Shown one piece after another: positions 1 through 9,223 of a stretch of DNA of 64,000 nt. The translations under genes were made by a program, and so were the position numbers. This DNA is from Scandinavium vulneris_A (GTDB lineage: Bacteria; Pseudomonadota; Gammaproteobacteria; Enterobacterales; Enterobacteriaceae): contig JBKGRZ010000003.1 of the NCBI GenBank assembly GCA_046518185.1, positions 470,110-534,109 on the forward strand, read 5' to 3'. The notes under the pieces are model-generated. The model saw only the letters and a program-made list of their open reading frames with translations, was not told the DNA's origin and did not search any database. Every line of letters starts with the position of its first letter. Position 1 is the first letter of the stretch.

Positions 1-200
1 TCCAGCGAAATCAAACGGAAGGCCTGCAGAAAATCGGAACGGTTAGCGCCATGGTGTACGGTTCACCGATGGACGTTGAAGCACAGATCAAGGCGAAGGT
101 CACCGCCGCCAAAGCGGATTACTACGTCATTGTCATGATCGATGACACCGTGGTTCCGGGGCAATGGTATTCACAGGCAATTATGTATCGCAAACAATAA
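1..200 (+). CDS. bsmA: YhcN/BhsA-family (DUF1471) small periplasmic protein, 3' part only
   Basis: Only the last 65 codons are present, because the gene enters from the left edge. The reading frame ends at TAA 198-200. The visible part has the DUF1471 pattern: an IGTVSA strand, a 'VEAQIKAKVTAAKAD' helix, then YYVIVMIDD and a closing strand ending in AIMYRK. Proteins of this family are small secreted stress or biofilm proteins (BhsA, McbA, YhcN, BsmA). The symbol rests mainly on position: in E. coli bsmA lies next to yjfN, and both face aidB. The domain assignment is firm and the exact paralogue less so. Confidence 0.6.
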   Translation, partial: QRNQTEGLQKIGTVSAMVYGSPMDVEAQIKAKVTAAKADYYVIVMIDDTVVPGQWYSQAIMYRKQ

Positions 201-346
201 GCGAGCATCATTTAGCCAGATTTACATTGCTTTTCAGCCGTTCACGTTTCCCGATGCACAATGACGTCATGCCGCTTTTCAGGATGCACGTCTGCAATGG
301 ATTGCCCAGGGCTAACCTCGGGTTACGTGAAATGGAGCTGACGACG

Positions 347-607
347 ATGAAACACGCCTTTGCCTACACATTAGGATTTTCTAACACCACGGCGCAGTCT
401 GCGGAATTTGCCAGTGCCGATTGCGTGACCGGACTGAATGAAATTGGTCTGATTTCCGTCAATAATATTTCAGGCAGCCTTCAGGATGTCGAACACGTGA
501 TTGCCCGTAAAGCCGACGAGCAAGGGGCGAGCTGGTATCGCATTATCCAGATGTATGAAGAGCAGCATGCCGATAACTGGCGCGTGCAGGCGATTCTCTA
601 CGCCTGA
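347..607 (+). CDS. yjfN: YjfN, DUF1471-family secreted protein
   Basis: This 86-residue protein has a short hydrophobic N-terminus (MKHAFAYTLGF) followed by a DUF1471 domain. Segments such as SAEFASADCVTGLNEIG and the end RVQAILYA match E. coli YjfN, a small periplasmic protein reported to activate the protease DegP. The start at 347 is inferred from the E. coli N-terminus. An in-frame ATG at 332 would add five residues (MELTT), and a GGAG lies 9 bases before the chosen start. The gene is convergent with aidB and shares a terminator hairpin with it. Confidence 0.8.
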   Translation: MKHAFAYTLGFSNTTAQSAEFASADCVTGLNEIGLISVNNISGSLQDVEHVIARKADEQGASWYRIIQMYEEQHADNWRVQAILYA

Positions 608-613
608 TAAGAG

Positions 614-634
614 GGGCAGACGGAACGTCTGCCC
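614..634. terminator. Bidirectional hairpin between yjfN and aidB
   Basis: A perfect stem GGGCAGACG / CGTCTGCCC with a GAA loop lies between the two convergent stop codons. It has no long T run, so its efficiency cannot be judged by eye. Confidence 0.55.
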
Positions 635-641
635 TGATGAT

Positions 642-2264
642 TCACCCCGCGCCCCCCGTTGCACGCAGCAACAAATCATCCTGAACGCGTTCATCCAGCA
701 TAACTCCCCCGCGCACGTCGAGCATCATTCGACACCATGCCTGCGCCACCGGCGGCGTCGCGGTTTTCAACATTTGCGCCCCAGAGCCTAGCAGATACAG
801 CTGCTGCGTTATCTCCCAACCCTGCGCTTCCGACGGCTTACGCAGACGCTGCTGGAACTGTCGCCAGGCCCTGTCGAAATGCCGGTCTTGTCCTTTCACG
901 TCATTGCATTCCGCACTGAGCAAATCCAGTACGCCAGGCTGTTTTGCCAGCACACGTAGCACATCAAGGCACATAATATTGCCAGAACCTTCCCAGATGC
1001 TGTTCACCGGCATTTCCCGGTACAGCCGTGGAAGTTCGTTGTCTTCGCAATAGCCGATGCCGCCCAACACCTCCATCGCCTCGGCCACAAACGGGATACC
1101 GGCCTTGCATACCGCAAATTTTGCCGCGGGGGTAAACAGCCGCGCCCACAAGGTTTCCTCCGGCGAACGTCGGTTATCCCACGCCCTGGCGAGGCGGAAC
1201 AGAAAGGCGGTCTGGCCTTCGAGCTGCAATGCCATGCGGCTGAGCACCTGTCGCATCAGCGGCTGAGTAATCAGCGTCTTACCAAACGCCTGTCGTTGAT
1301 GGGTGTGATATAGCGCCACCGACAGCGCGCGCCGCATCAGTCCGTGGCTACCCAGCGCACAGTCAAACCGGGTCAGGCCGCCCATCCTGAGAATGAGCCT
1401 GATACCTTCCCCTTCTTCACCCAATAACCAGCCGGTGGCGTCGGTAAACTCGACTTCACTGCTGGCGTTCGAGCGGTTGCCGAGCTTGTCTTTCAGACGT
1501 TCGAGCCGGATGGCGTTGCGCTGTCCATCAGGCAAAAAGCGGGGAACAAAGAAGCATGACAGGCCGCCTGTTGCCTGCGCCAGCACTAAATGGGCGTCGC
1601 TTTGTGGCACCGAGAAAAACCATTTATGCCCCACCAGCCGGTACATCTCGCCGTCGATTTTTTCCGCCCGCGTGGTGTTGCTCAGCACGTCCGAACCGCC
1701 CTGCTTTTCGGTCATGCCCATGCCGATCAGCAGGCCGCGCTTCTGACTTCCCGGCAGATAATGCGAGTCATAGCGATCGCTCATCAGCGGCGTGAGCCAG
1801 TCGGCAAAGGGTTTGGGCAGGAATTGCTGTAACAATGGCGTGGCGGCGAAGGTCATGGTTATTGGGCAGAGCGTCCCGGCCTCGACCTGAGCATGAAGGG
1901 TAAAGCGGGCGGCGCGGGCCACAAATGCCCCTGCTCGCGCCTCATCTTCCCAGGCAAGATTATGTATCCGGTTGGCGCACAACCCCTGCATCAGCAGGTG
2001 CCATGCAGGGTGAAAACGTACATCGTCGAGCCGCTCCCCCGTCGCGTCATAACGCAGTAGCTCCGGCGAGTTCAGGTTAGCCAGCCGCCCGAGTTCCAGC
2101 GACTCCGCGGTGCCGAGCTGCTGCCCGATACTGGCCAGTAAATCCACGTCCCAGGCCGCGCCTTCGCGCATCACCGCCTCGCGCAGGGCGCTGTCAGAGA
2201 GGAACAGATTGCTGTTATTGAGCGGAGTCGGCTGATTGAACACCGTATGGGTTTGCCAGTGCAT
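642..2264 (-). CDS. aidB: AidB, acyl-CoA-dehydrogenase-like flavoprotein of the Ada response
   Basis: This 540-residue protein is nearly collinear with E. coli AidB. It is an FAD-containing acyl-CoA dehydrogenase homologue that binds DNA and protects against alkylating agents. Landmarks are the acyl-CoA dehydrogenase signatures GMTEKQGGSDV and FFVPRFLPDG, and EAMEVLGGIGYCE followed by PVNSIWEGSGN in the C-terminal half. The start at 2264 (MHWQTHTVFNQ) matches E. coli and has an excellent AAGGAGGGAG ribosome site; a 55-codon upstream extension is open but not supported. The gene is divergent from the transporter at 2462. I could not identify a convincing Ada box in the 197-base gap. Confidence 0.95.
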   Translation of the reverse strand: MHWQTHTVFNQPTPLNNSNLFLSDSALREAVMREGAAWDVDLLASIGQQLGTAESLELGRLANLNSPELLRYDATGERLDDVRFHPAWHLLMQGLCANRIHNLAWEDEARAGAFVARAARFTLHAQVEAGTLCPITMTFAATPLLQQFLPKPFADWLTPLMSDRYDSHYLPGSQKRGLLIGMGMTEKQGGSDVLSNTTRAEKIDGEMYRLVGHKWFFSVPQSDAHLVLAQATGGLSCFFVPRFLPDGQRNAIRLERLKDKLGNRSNASSEVEFTDATGWLLGEEGEGIRLILRMGGLTRFDCALGSHGLMRRALSVALYHTHQRQAFGKTLITQPLMRQVLSRMALQLEGQTAFLFRLARAWDNRRSPEETLWARLFTPAAKFAVCKAGIPFVAEAMEVLGGIGYCEDNELPRLYREMPVNSIWEGSGNIMCLDVLRVLAKQPGVLDLLSAECNDVKGQDRHFDRAWRQFQQRLRKPSEAQGWEITQQLYLLGSGAQMLKTATPPVAQAWCRMMLDVRGGVMLDERVQDDLLLRATGGAG

Positions 2265-2461
2265 CGTGTCTCCCTCCTTCATTGGCATCAGCCGTAAGTA
2301 TGGTTGGCCCCTGCCTTTCTGCCCGTGAAACGCCGGACAAAAAAGAATCATCTCCCGCTTCGTGAAGCGCATCACAGGCGTAAGAATTTTAAATCTTGTC
2401 ATCGCTTTTGTATGGAATAATTTATTCACTTGTTAATACGATGGTCACCCCGGGACGGTTT

Positions 2462-3751
2462 ATGCAAACAGGGTCAGCAGCAGCGGCGCACAAGCGGGCG
2501 CTTATCGCCGGTTCAATCGGTAATTTCATCGAGTGGTATGAATTTGCCGTCTACGGTTTTCTGGCTACGGTGATTGCCAAAAACTTCTTCCAGCTGGAGG
2601 GCGAAGCGCCGCTCACCGGGTTGATTCTTACCTACGCGGCGTTTGCCGTTGCCTTCTTCTTCCGTCCATTGGGCGCGGTGGTTTTTGGCCGGATGGGGGA
2701 CAGAATCGGGCGTAAACCGACGCTGATTCTGGTGCTGGTGATGATGACGCTCGCGACCACCGCCATTGGCCTGGTGCCGGTGTACGCGAGCATTGGCGTT
2801 GCCGCCCCGCTAGTATTGACCGCGCTGCGTATATTGCAGGGCCTGTTTGCCGGAGGCGAGTACGGCGGGGCCGTGTCGTTGATGACCGAGTTTGCCCCGC
2901 GTGGCAAACGTGGCCTGTACGGTGCCTGGCAATCCTTCACCGTGGCACTGGGCCTGCTGGCAGGCGCGGGTATCGTCGCGCTGATGTCTGCCCTGTTAAG
3001 CCCGGAAGCCATGCTCGACTGGGGCTGGCGCGTACCGTTCTTCCTGGCGTTACCGATGGGCGGCGTTGCGCTTTGGCTGCGGGTCAATATGGAAGAAACA
3101 CCGAGCTTTGTCCGTCAGCAGACAACCGCTGCCCCGGCGGTCAAAGCCAGCACCCGCTCCACCTTTAAAGCCATTATGACCGGCATCGGCCGTCTGATGG
3201 TGTGGTCGGCGGCGGGATATACCTATCTGGTGATCATGCCTTCCTATCTGCAGTCTGCGCTGCATACCGGATTTAACCAGGCACTGCTGATTGCGGTGAT
3301 TTCAAATATTGGCTTCGCTGCGACCATTATTCCGGCAGGCATCCTGAGCGATAAAATAGGCCGTCGCACGGTGATGGTAAGTGCGGCTGTGCTGCTACTG
3401 GTCCTGGCGCTGCCGTTACTCAATATTTTGCAGGCAGAGTCGAGCACGCTATGGGTAAAAGCGGGGGTAGTTCTGATTGCCGGGGGTCTGGTCGGAATGC
3501 TTGCCGGTCCGGGCCCAGCGATGCTGGCGGAGATGTTCCCGACTAAAGTGCGCTATACCGGGCTGGGGCTGGCGTATTCGCTGTCTAACGCGTTTTTCTC
3601 AGGCTGTGCGGGGTTGATCATCACCGGGCTGATTAAGCAGACGGGTAATCTCGATATTCCGGCTTATTATGTGATGGCCACGGCGGTGGTGAGTATTGTC
3701 GCGCTAATGACGCTGAGAAAGGACGACCATTTGCGGTCACTGGATGAGTAA
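2462..3751 (+). CDS. MHS-family (metabolite:H+ symporter) MFS transporter
   Basis: This 429-residue protein has about twelve hydrophobic segments. It begins with the MHS-type N-terminus AGSIGNFIEWYEFAVYG. The major-facilitator loop signature GRMGDRIGRKPTL appears between helices 2 and 3 and a second SDKIGRRTV copy lies between helices 8 and 9. Relatives include KgtP, ShiA, ProP and YdfJ, which import organic acids or osmolytes with protons, but the substrate cannot be read from sequence. The start at 2462 is chosen for the GGGACGG upstream; ATG 2441 is an in-frame alternative. The gene occupies the place of E. coli yjfI-yjfC. Confidence 0.85.
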   Translation: MQTGSAAAAHKRALIAGSIGNFIEWYEFAVYGFLATVIAKNFFQLEGEAPLTGLILTYAAFAVAFFFRPLGAVVFGRMGDRIGRKPTLILVLVMMTLATTAIGLVPVYASIGVAAPLVLTALRILQGLFAGGEYGGAVSLMTEFAPRGKRGLYGAWQSFTVALGLLAGAGIVALMSALLSPEAMLDWGWRVPFFLALPMGGVALWLRVNMEETPSFVRQQTTAAPAVKASTRSTFKAIMTGIGRLMVWSAAGYTYLVIMPSYLQSALHTGFNQALLIAVISNIGFAATIIPAGILSDKIGRRTVMVSAAVLLLVLALPLLNILQAESSTLWVKAGVVLIAGGLVGMLAGPGPAMLAEMFPTKVRYTGLGLAYSLSNAFFSGCAGLIITGLIKQTGNLDIPAYYVMATAVVSIVALMTLRKDDHLRSLDE

Positions 3752-3756
3752 ACAAA

Positions 3757-3826
3757 CTGCCCGACGGCGCGACGCTTGCCTGACCTACGGAGATGTAAGT
3801 CAGGTAAACGTAACGCCATCAGGCAT
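3757..3826. repeat. REP/BIME-like palindromic repeat
   Basis: Facing palindromic units lie between the convergent transporter and rlmB: one arm reads GCCTGACCTACG, the other GTAACGCCATCAGGC. The arrangement resembles enterobacterial REP units in facing pairs and probably also works as a transcription terminator. Confidence 0.6.
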
Positions 3827-3832
3827 TAACGA

Positions 3833-4564
3833 TTAACTTCTCTGACGCACAGCTTCGAACAGGCAGATACCGGTGGCGACAGACACGTTCAGTGACGACA
3901 CGCTGCCTGCCATCGGAATGCTGATCAGCTCATCGCAGTGCTCACGGGTCAGACGACGCATCCCTTCCCCTTCGGCACCCATCACCAGCGCCATGCTGCC
4001 GGTCATTTTGCTCTGATACAGCGTATGGTCGGCTTCGCCTGCCGTGCCAACGATCCAGACGTTCTCTTCCTGTAACAGACGCATGGTGCGCGCCAGGTTG
4101 GTCACCCGGATCAGCGGCACGTTTTCAGCTGCGCCACAGGCGACTTTCTTCGCCGTCGCATTGAGCTGGGCAGACCGATCGCGCGGGACAATCACCGCAT
4201 GAACCCCCGCGGCATCGGCGCTACGCAGGCACGCGCCAAGGTTATGGGGATCGGTCACGCCGTCGAGGATCAGCAGGAACGGATTCTCGAACTGTGCCAG
4301 CAGGTCAGGCAGATCGTTTTCCTGATACTGTCGGCCCTCTTTCACACGGGCGATGATCCCCTGATGCACAGCACCTTCGCTTTTCTCATCCAGGTACTGG
4401 CGGTTAGCCACCTGAATCACCACGCCCTGGGCTTCCAGGGCATGGATCAGCGGCAGAAGACGTTTGTCTTCACGGCCTTTCAGAATAAACACTTCCTGAA
4501 AACGCTCTGGAGCGCGCTCCAGCAGGGCCTGCACCGCATGGATGCCGTAAATCATTTCACTCAT
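3833..4564 (-). CDS. rlmB: 23S rRNA 2'-O-ribose G2251 methyltransferase RlmB
   Basis: This 243-residue SpoU/TrmH (SPOUT) methyltransferase uses S-adenosylmethionine to methylate G2251 in the peptidyl-transferase P loop. The N-terminal substrate-binding domain begins MSEMIYGIHAVQALL. The SPOUT knot motifs are present: DGVTDPHNLGACLRSADAAG, then VMGAEGEGMRRL and SIPMAGSVSSLNVSVATG. The start at 4564 matches the E. coli protein; a 13-codon upstream extension is disregarded. The gene lies downstream of rnr on the same strand and is presumably cotranscribed with it. Confidence 0.96.
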   Translation of the reverse strand: MSEMIYGIHAVQALLERAPERFQEVFILKGREDKRLLPLIHALEAQGVVIQVANRQYLDEKSEGAVHQGIIARVKEGRQYQENDLPDLLAQFENPFLLILDGVTDPHNLGACLRSADAAGVHAVIVPRDRSAQLNATAKKVACGAAENVPLIRVTNLARTMRLLQEENVWIVGTAGEADHTLYQSKMTGSMALVMGAEGEGMRRLTREHCDELISIPMAGSVSSLNVSVATGICLFEAVRQRS

Positions 4565-4595
4565 GAATGGTACTCGTAAAGGGTTAATTGCTATT

Positions 4596-4650
4596 CCCCT
4601 CACCCCAACTCTCCCCCCAAAGCGGCGAGGGAGAGGGCAAGAGTGAGGGT
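4596..4650. repeat. Imperfect inverted repeat in the rnr-rlmB spacer
   Basis: CCCCTCACCCCAACTCTCCCC pairs imperfectly with GGGAGAGGGCAAGAGTGAGGG around an AAAGCGGCG centre. It fills most of the 91-base gap and would form a long hairpin in the mRNA. Such C/T-rich palindromes recur between enterobacterial genes. It may stabilise the upstream rnr message or reduce read-through into rlmB. Confidence 0.55.
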
Positions 4651-4655
4651 AAAAA

Positions 4656-7100
4656 TTACTCGGCTACTTTCTTTTTCGAAGCGCGTTTGGCTTTGGTCGC
4701 AGTGGCGATTTTAAGCGTTTTGTCCGACGGTTTTTTCGCTTTCTTACCGGAGGCATCTTTATTCGCTTTCGGCTTTGGTTTCGCCTGGCCTTTGTCATCC
4801 CGGAAGGCGCTGTCCGGCTCGAAGTTCACCTTTTTGCCCGCCTGACGACGTCGGTTGCCATTACCCGGTTTCTTCGCCTTTTCGCGCGCGGTTTTACCCA
4901 CGTTGCGCGGACCGCGTTCGCTGGAGATCAGCGAGAAGTCGATCTTACGCTCGTCCATGTTGACGGCTTCGACTTTCACTTCCACGCGATCTCCCAGACG
5001 ATAGGTCTGGCCGCCCGATTCACCAATCAGACGCTGTCCGACCTGGTCGAAACGGTAGTAGTCGTTATCGAGCGATGAAACGTGAACCAGACCATCGATG
5101 AACAGATCGTTGAGGCGCACGAAGAAGCCAAAGCCAGTGACGCTGGCGATAACGCCCGGGAAGACGTTACCAACCTGATCCTGCATGAAGTCACACTTCA
5201 GCCAGTCAGAGACTTCACGTGTCGCTTCATCGGCGCGGCGTTCGGTCATCGAACAGTGCTGGCCCAACTGGAGCATCTCTTCCATGCTGTAGTGCCAGCC
5301 ACCGGTATCGGTGGCGTTGCCAATGTGCCCCTCATCCTTCGCCAACAGATATTTAATCGCGCGGTGCAGCGACAAATCCGGGTAACGACGAATCGGTGAG
5401 GTAAAGTGCGCGTAAGACTGCAACGCCAGCCCGAAGTGACCGCGGTTTTCCGGGTCATATACCGCCTGCTTCATCGAGCGCAGCAGCATGGTTTGCAGCA
5501 TTTCATGATCGGGGCGATCGGCGATAGACGTCAGCAATTCTGCGTAATCGCGCGGTTCAGGCTTATTCCCGCCCGGCAGCTCAAGACCCAGCTCCGCCAG
5601 CACGGTACGGAAGGACGTAATGGCCTCTTCGGTAGGCTTGTCGTGAATACGGAACAGCGCAGGCTCAGACTCTTTCTCAACGAAGCGCGCAGCCGAAATA
5701 TTCGCGAGGATCATGCACTCTTCAATCAGTTTATGCGCATCGTTACGCTGAGTTTGCTCAATGCGCTCAATGCGACGCTCGGCGTTGAAGATAAACTTCG
5801 CCTCTTCGCTTTCAAACGAGATCCCGCCACGTTCAGCACGGGATGTATCCAGCACTTTGTAGAGGTTGTGCAGTTCTTCGATATGCTTCACCAGCGGGGC
5901 GTACTGCTCACGCAGCTCCTGATCGCCCTGCAAGATATGCCAAACCTTGTTATAGGTCAGACGCGCATGGGAGCTCATTACCGCTTCGTAGAATGTATAA
6001 CTTGTCAGGCGTCCTTTTGCCGAAATGGTCATTTCACAGACCATACACAAGCGGTCAACCTGCGGGTTCAGAGAACAGAGGCCATTTGAGAGCACTTCCG
6101 GCAGCATCGGTACAACCTGCGACGGGAAGTAGACCGAGGTGCCGCGATTGCGAGCTTCGGCATCCAGGGCAGTTGGCGGACGGACGTAGTAGCTAACGTC
6201 AGCGATAGCTACCCACAGACGCCAGCCGCCGCCGCGTTTCTTCTCGCAGAACACGGCGTCATCGAAGTCACGGGCATCTTCGCCATCAATAGTCATCAGC
6301 GGCAGGTCACGCAAATCTACGCGGCCAATTTTCGCTTCTTCAGGCACCTGCTCTTTCAGACCAGCAATCTGTTTTTCCACTTCTGGTGGCCAGACATACG
6401 GGATTTCATGGGTACGCAGCGCCATGTCCACGGCCATGCTGGTGCCCATGTTATCGCCCAGCACTTCAACAATTTTACCGATAGCTTTTGTGCGGCGCGT
6501 AGGGCGCTGAGTCAGCTCAACCACCACCACAAAGCCCATCCGCGCGCCCATCACTTCTTCTGGCGGGATGAGGATATCAAAGCTAAGACGGCTGTCGTCC
6601 GGCACCACGAAACCGATGCCTGCATCGGTAAAGTAACGCCCGACGATTTGCCCCGTTCTGGCTTCGAGCACGCGAACAATGCGCGCTTCGCGGCGGCCTT
6701 TACGATCGGCCCCCAGCGGTTGTGCCAGCACCAAATCGCCGTGCATACACATTTTCATCTGTTCAGATGAGAGATAGAGATCGTCTTTGCGTCCTTCGAC
6801 GCGCAGGAAACCAAAACCGTCGCGGTGGCCAATGACTTTGCCTTTCAGCAAATCGAGGCGTTCCGGCAGCGCATAGCACTGGCGGCGAGTGAAGACCAGT
6901 TGCCCGTCGCGCTCCATGGCGCGCAGACGGCGACGCAGAGCTTCCTGCTGCTCTTCACCTTCGATTTTCAGCTCAGTCGCCAGCTCGTCTCGGCTGACCG
7001 GTTTTTCGCGTTTGGCAATGAAATCGAGGATGAATTCCCGGCTCGGGATAGGGTTCGCGTATTTTTCAGCTTCGCGTTCCTGGAAAGGATCGTGTGACAT
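4656..7100 (-). CDS. rnr: Exoribonuclease RNase R
   Basis: This 814-residue 3'-5' exoribonuclease degrades structured RNA and acts in tmRNA quality control and cold or stationary-phase adaptation. Domains run in the family order: N-terminal helix-turn-helix (residues about 20-80), cold-shock domains, the RNB catalytic domain with the acidic cluster TIDGEDARDFDDAV near 270-285, an S1 domain (VGNVFPGVIASVTGFGFFVRL) near 640-720, and a lysine-rich tail ending KRASKKKVAE. Length and tail match E. coli (813 residues). It follows nsrR with a 39-base gap and lies in the nsrR-rnr-rlmB transcription unit. Confidence 0.97.
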   Translation of the reverse strand: MSHDPFQEREAEKYANPIPSREFILDFIAKREKPVSRDELATELKIEGEEQQEALRRRLRAMERDGQLVFTRRQCYALPERLDLLKGKVIGHRDGFGFLRVEGRKDDLYLSSEQMKMCMHGDLVLAQPLGADRKGRREARIVRVLEARTGQIVGRYFTDAGIGFVVPDDSRLSFDILIPPEEVMGARMGFVVVVELTQRPTRRTKAIGKIVEVLGDNMGTSMAVDMALRTHEIPYVWPPEVEKQIAGLKEQVPEEAKIGRVDLRDLPLMTIDGEDARDFDDAVFCEKKRGGGWRLWVAIADVSYYVRPPTALDAEARNRGTSVYFPSQVVPMLPEVLSNGLCSLNPQVDRLCMVCEMTISAKGRLTSYTFYEAVMSSHARLTYNKVWHILQGDQELREQYAPLVKHIEELHNLYKVLDTSRAERGGISFESEEAKFIFNAERRIERIEQTQRNDAHKLIEECMILANISAARFVEKESEPALFRIHDKPTEEAITSFRTVLAELGLELPGGNKPEPRDYAELLTSIADRPDHEMLQTMLLRSMKQAVYDPENRGHFGLALQSYAHFTSPIRRYPDLSLHRAIKYLLAKDEGHIGNATDTGGWHYSMEEMLQLGQHCSMTERRADEATREVSDWLKCDFMQDQVGNVFPGVIASVTGFGFFVRLNDLFIDGLVHVSSLDNDYYRFDQVGQRLIGESGGQTYRLGDRVEVKVEAVNMDERKIDFSLISSERGPRNVGKTAREKAKKPGNGNRRRQAGKKVNFEPDSAFRDDKGQAKPKPKANKDASGKKAKKPSDKTLKIATATKAKRASKKKVAE

Positions 7101-7139
7101 AGCGGTTCCTCCGTTGTCAGCTCCGGTAAAGTGATGGTT

Positions 7140-7565
7140 TCACTCCACCAGCAATAATTTAAAAAGCGGTTGATTCTCTTCAACCAAATCGGCCAGGGTG
7201 TAGTTATCCAGTTCCTTGAGAAAACTGTTCACGGCCTTAGCAAGCGCCTGTTTTAAACGACAGGCGGGCGTAATGTGGCAAAAATCGCTGCTGCAGTTCA
7301 CCAGCGATAACGGTTCAAGTTCGCGAACCACATCACCGATGATAATAGTGTTGGCAGGTTTGCCCAGACGAATGCCACCGTTTTTTCCGCGTACAGCGTC
7401 TACAAAGCCTGCACGGCTTAGCTGGTTGATAATTTTAACCATATGATTACGCGACACGCCATAGACCTCTGTTACCTCAGAGATACTGGTCATTCGACCG
7501 TCCGGCAGCGATGCCATATAGATTAGCGCACGCAATCCGTAATCGGTGAAACTCGTTAACTGCAC
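7140..7565 (-). CDS. nsrR: Nitric-oxide-sensing Rrf2-type repressor NsrR
   Basis: This 141-residue protein has a winged helix at the N-terminus (LTSFTDYGLRALIYMASL; VSRNHMVKIINQL). The three cluster cysteines fall exactly at C91, C96 and C102, within NCSSDFCHITPAC. NsrR holds an iron-sulfur cluster; NO damages the cluster and derepresses genes such as hmp, ytfE and hcp. It is first in the nsrR-rnr-rlmB unit. An ERIC element sits immediately upstream, between nsrR and purA. Confidence 0.96.
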   Translation of the reverse strand: MQLTSFTDYGLRALIYMASLPDGRMTSISEVTEVYGVSRNHMVKIINQLSRAGFVDAVRGKNGGIRLGKPANTIIIGDVVRELEPLSLVNCSSDFCHITPACRLKQALAKAVNSFLKELDNYTLADLVEENQPLFKLLLVE

Positions 7566-7604
7566 ATCAACCTCAACGCAGGGAATAAATACAGAAATAC
7601 GCTA

Positions 7605-7715
7605 AATCATTCAGGTTGCATCGCGGCGGCAACTGAGTGACCCCTGGGAGCTTACACAAGTAAGTGGCCTGGGTGAACGAAGGCAGCCAACAAAGAGGCA
7701 GCTTGAATGATGACG
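7605..7715. repeat. ERIC (IRU) intergenic repeat, purA-nsrR spacer
   Basis: Central CTGGGAGCTTACACAAGTAAG, followed by GGCCTGGGTGAACG, matches the ERIC core from which the ERIC1R and ERIC2 primers are derived. Outer arms (TCATTCAGGTTGC / GCTTGAATGA) are complementary. The element occupies most of the spacer between the purA terminator and nsrR. Confidence 0.85.
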
Positions 7716-7793
7716 CATATTTATATTGATGATAAACCAGCCAGCCATCTAGCGGTTAATTAATTTAAGCGGGAAGGCGGAAAGCAAGAACAA

Positions 7794-7814
7794 GGGGCGC
7801 CATGAAAGCGCCCC
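7794..7814 (-). terminator. purA: purA rho-independent terminator
   Basis: A perfect seven-base stem GGGGCGC / GCGCCCC lies 9 bases past the purA stop. Read on the minus strand it is followed by TTGTTCTT. Confidence 0.75.
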
Positions 7815-7822
7815 TGACATGA

Positions 7823-9121
7823 TTATGCGTCGAACGGGTCGCGCAGGATCATGGTTTCAGTACGGTCAGGTCCGGTTGAAATGATATCAACAGGCACTTC
7901 GGTCAGTTCTTCGATACGTTTGATGTAGTCCAGCGCCGCCTGCGGCAAGCCGCTTCTTTCTTTCACGCCAAAGGTGGTCTCAGACCAGCCCGGCATGGAC
8001 TCATAAATCGGCTCGATACCTTCCCAGTCGTCGGCTGCCAGCGGGGTGGTCGTCACTTCGCGGCCATCCGGCATACGGTAACCGATGCAGAGTTTGACCT
8101 CTTTCAGGCCATCCAGCACGTCCAGTTTGGTCAGACAGAAACCAGACAGGGAGTTGATCTGCACCGCACGGCGTACCGCGACGATGTCCAGCCAGCCGGT
8201 ACGACGACGACGACCGGTGGTCGCGCCAAACTCGTTACCCTGCTTGCAGAGGAACTCGCCGGTTTCGTCGAACAGTTCGGTTGGGAATGGACCTGCGCCA
8301 ACACGGGTAGAGTAAGCTTTGATGATGCCCAGGACGTAATCGACATAACGCGGACCGAGACCGGAACCGGTCGCCACGCCACCAGCGGTGGTGTTGGAAG
8401 AGGTCACGTACGGATAAGTACCGTGGTCGATGTCCAGCAACGTGCCCTGGGCACCTTCGAACATCACGAAATCACCACGCTTGCGCGCCTGATCCAGCAG
8501 GTCAGAAACGTCAACAACCATTGCGGTCAGGATGTCGGCAACCGCCATGACATCATCCAGCACTTTCTGGAAATCAACGGCTTCAGCTTTGTAGAAGTTC
8601 ACCAGCTGGAAGTTGTGATATTCCATCACTTCTTTCAGTTTTTCGGCGAAGGTCGCTTTGTCGAACAGGTCGCCAACGCGCAGGCCACGACGGGCCACTT
8701 TATCTTCATACGCAGGACCGATACCGCGACCAGTGGTCCCGATAGCTTTCGCACCGCGCGCTTTTTCACGAGCAACGTCCAGCGCGACATGATAATCGAG
8801 GATCAACGGGCATGCTTCAGAGAGCAGCAGACGTTCGCGAACCGGGATACCACGGTCTTCCAGTTCTTTCATCTCTTTCATCAGCGCAGCAGGAGACAGC
8901 ACAACACCGTTACCGATGATGCTGGTCACATTGTCACGAAGAATACCTGATGGAATAAGATGGAGGACGGTTTTTTCACCGTTGATTACGAGAGTATGGC
9001 CTGCGTTGTGACCGCCCTGGTAGCGTACAACATATTTAGCCCGTTCAGTCAGAAGATCGACAATCTTCCCTTTACCTTCGTCACCCCATTGGGTGCCCAG
9101 TACGACGACGTTGTTACCCAT
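7823..9121 (-). CDS. purA: Adenylosuccinate synthetase
   Basis: This 432-residue enzyme condenses IMP with aspartate, using GTP, to make adenylosuccinate, the first committed step of AMP synthesis. Length equals E. coli PurA. The N-terminal QWGDEGKGK loop (residues 11-19) and the NAGHTL motif with the catalytic His are present, as is the IMP-binding TTGRGIGPAYEDK segment. The C-terminus holds the guanine-binding STGPDRTETM. It is followed by its own terminator and is separated from nsrR. Confidence 0.97.
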   Translation of the reverse strand: MGNNVVVLGTQWGDEGKGKIVDLLTERAKYVVRYQGGHNAGHTLVINGEKTVLHLIPSGILRDNVTSIIGNGVVLSPAALMKEMKELEDRGIPVRERLLLSEACPLILDYHVALDVAREKARGAKAIGTTGRGIGPAYEDKVARRGLRVGDLFDKATFAEKLKEVMEYHNFQLVNFYKAEAVDFQKVLDDVMAVADILTAMVVDVSDLLDQARKRGDFVMFEGAQGTLLDIDHGTYPYVTSSNTTAGGVATGSGLGPRYVDYVLGIIKAYSTRVGAGPFPTELFDETGEFLCKQGNEFGATTGRRRRTGWLDIVAVRRAVQINSLSGFCLTKLDVLDGLKEVKLCIGYRMPDGREVTTTPLAADDWEGIEPIYESMPGWSETTFGVKERSGLPQAALDYIKRIEELTEVPVDIISTGPDRTETMILRDPFDA

Positions 9122-9223
9122 TTTTCAAAATCACCGTTTGCTTAAAAAAGGATTCTACCACCGCTTTTTCAGAGATACAGCACTTTTTCCAGGCAAATTC
9201 CGGCGAAATGGGCTAAGTCACCG

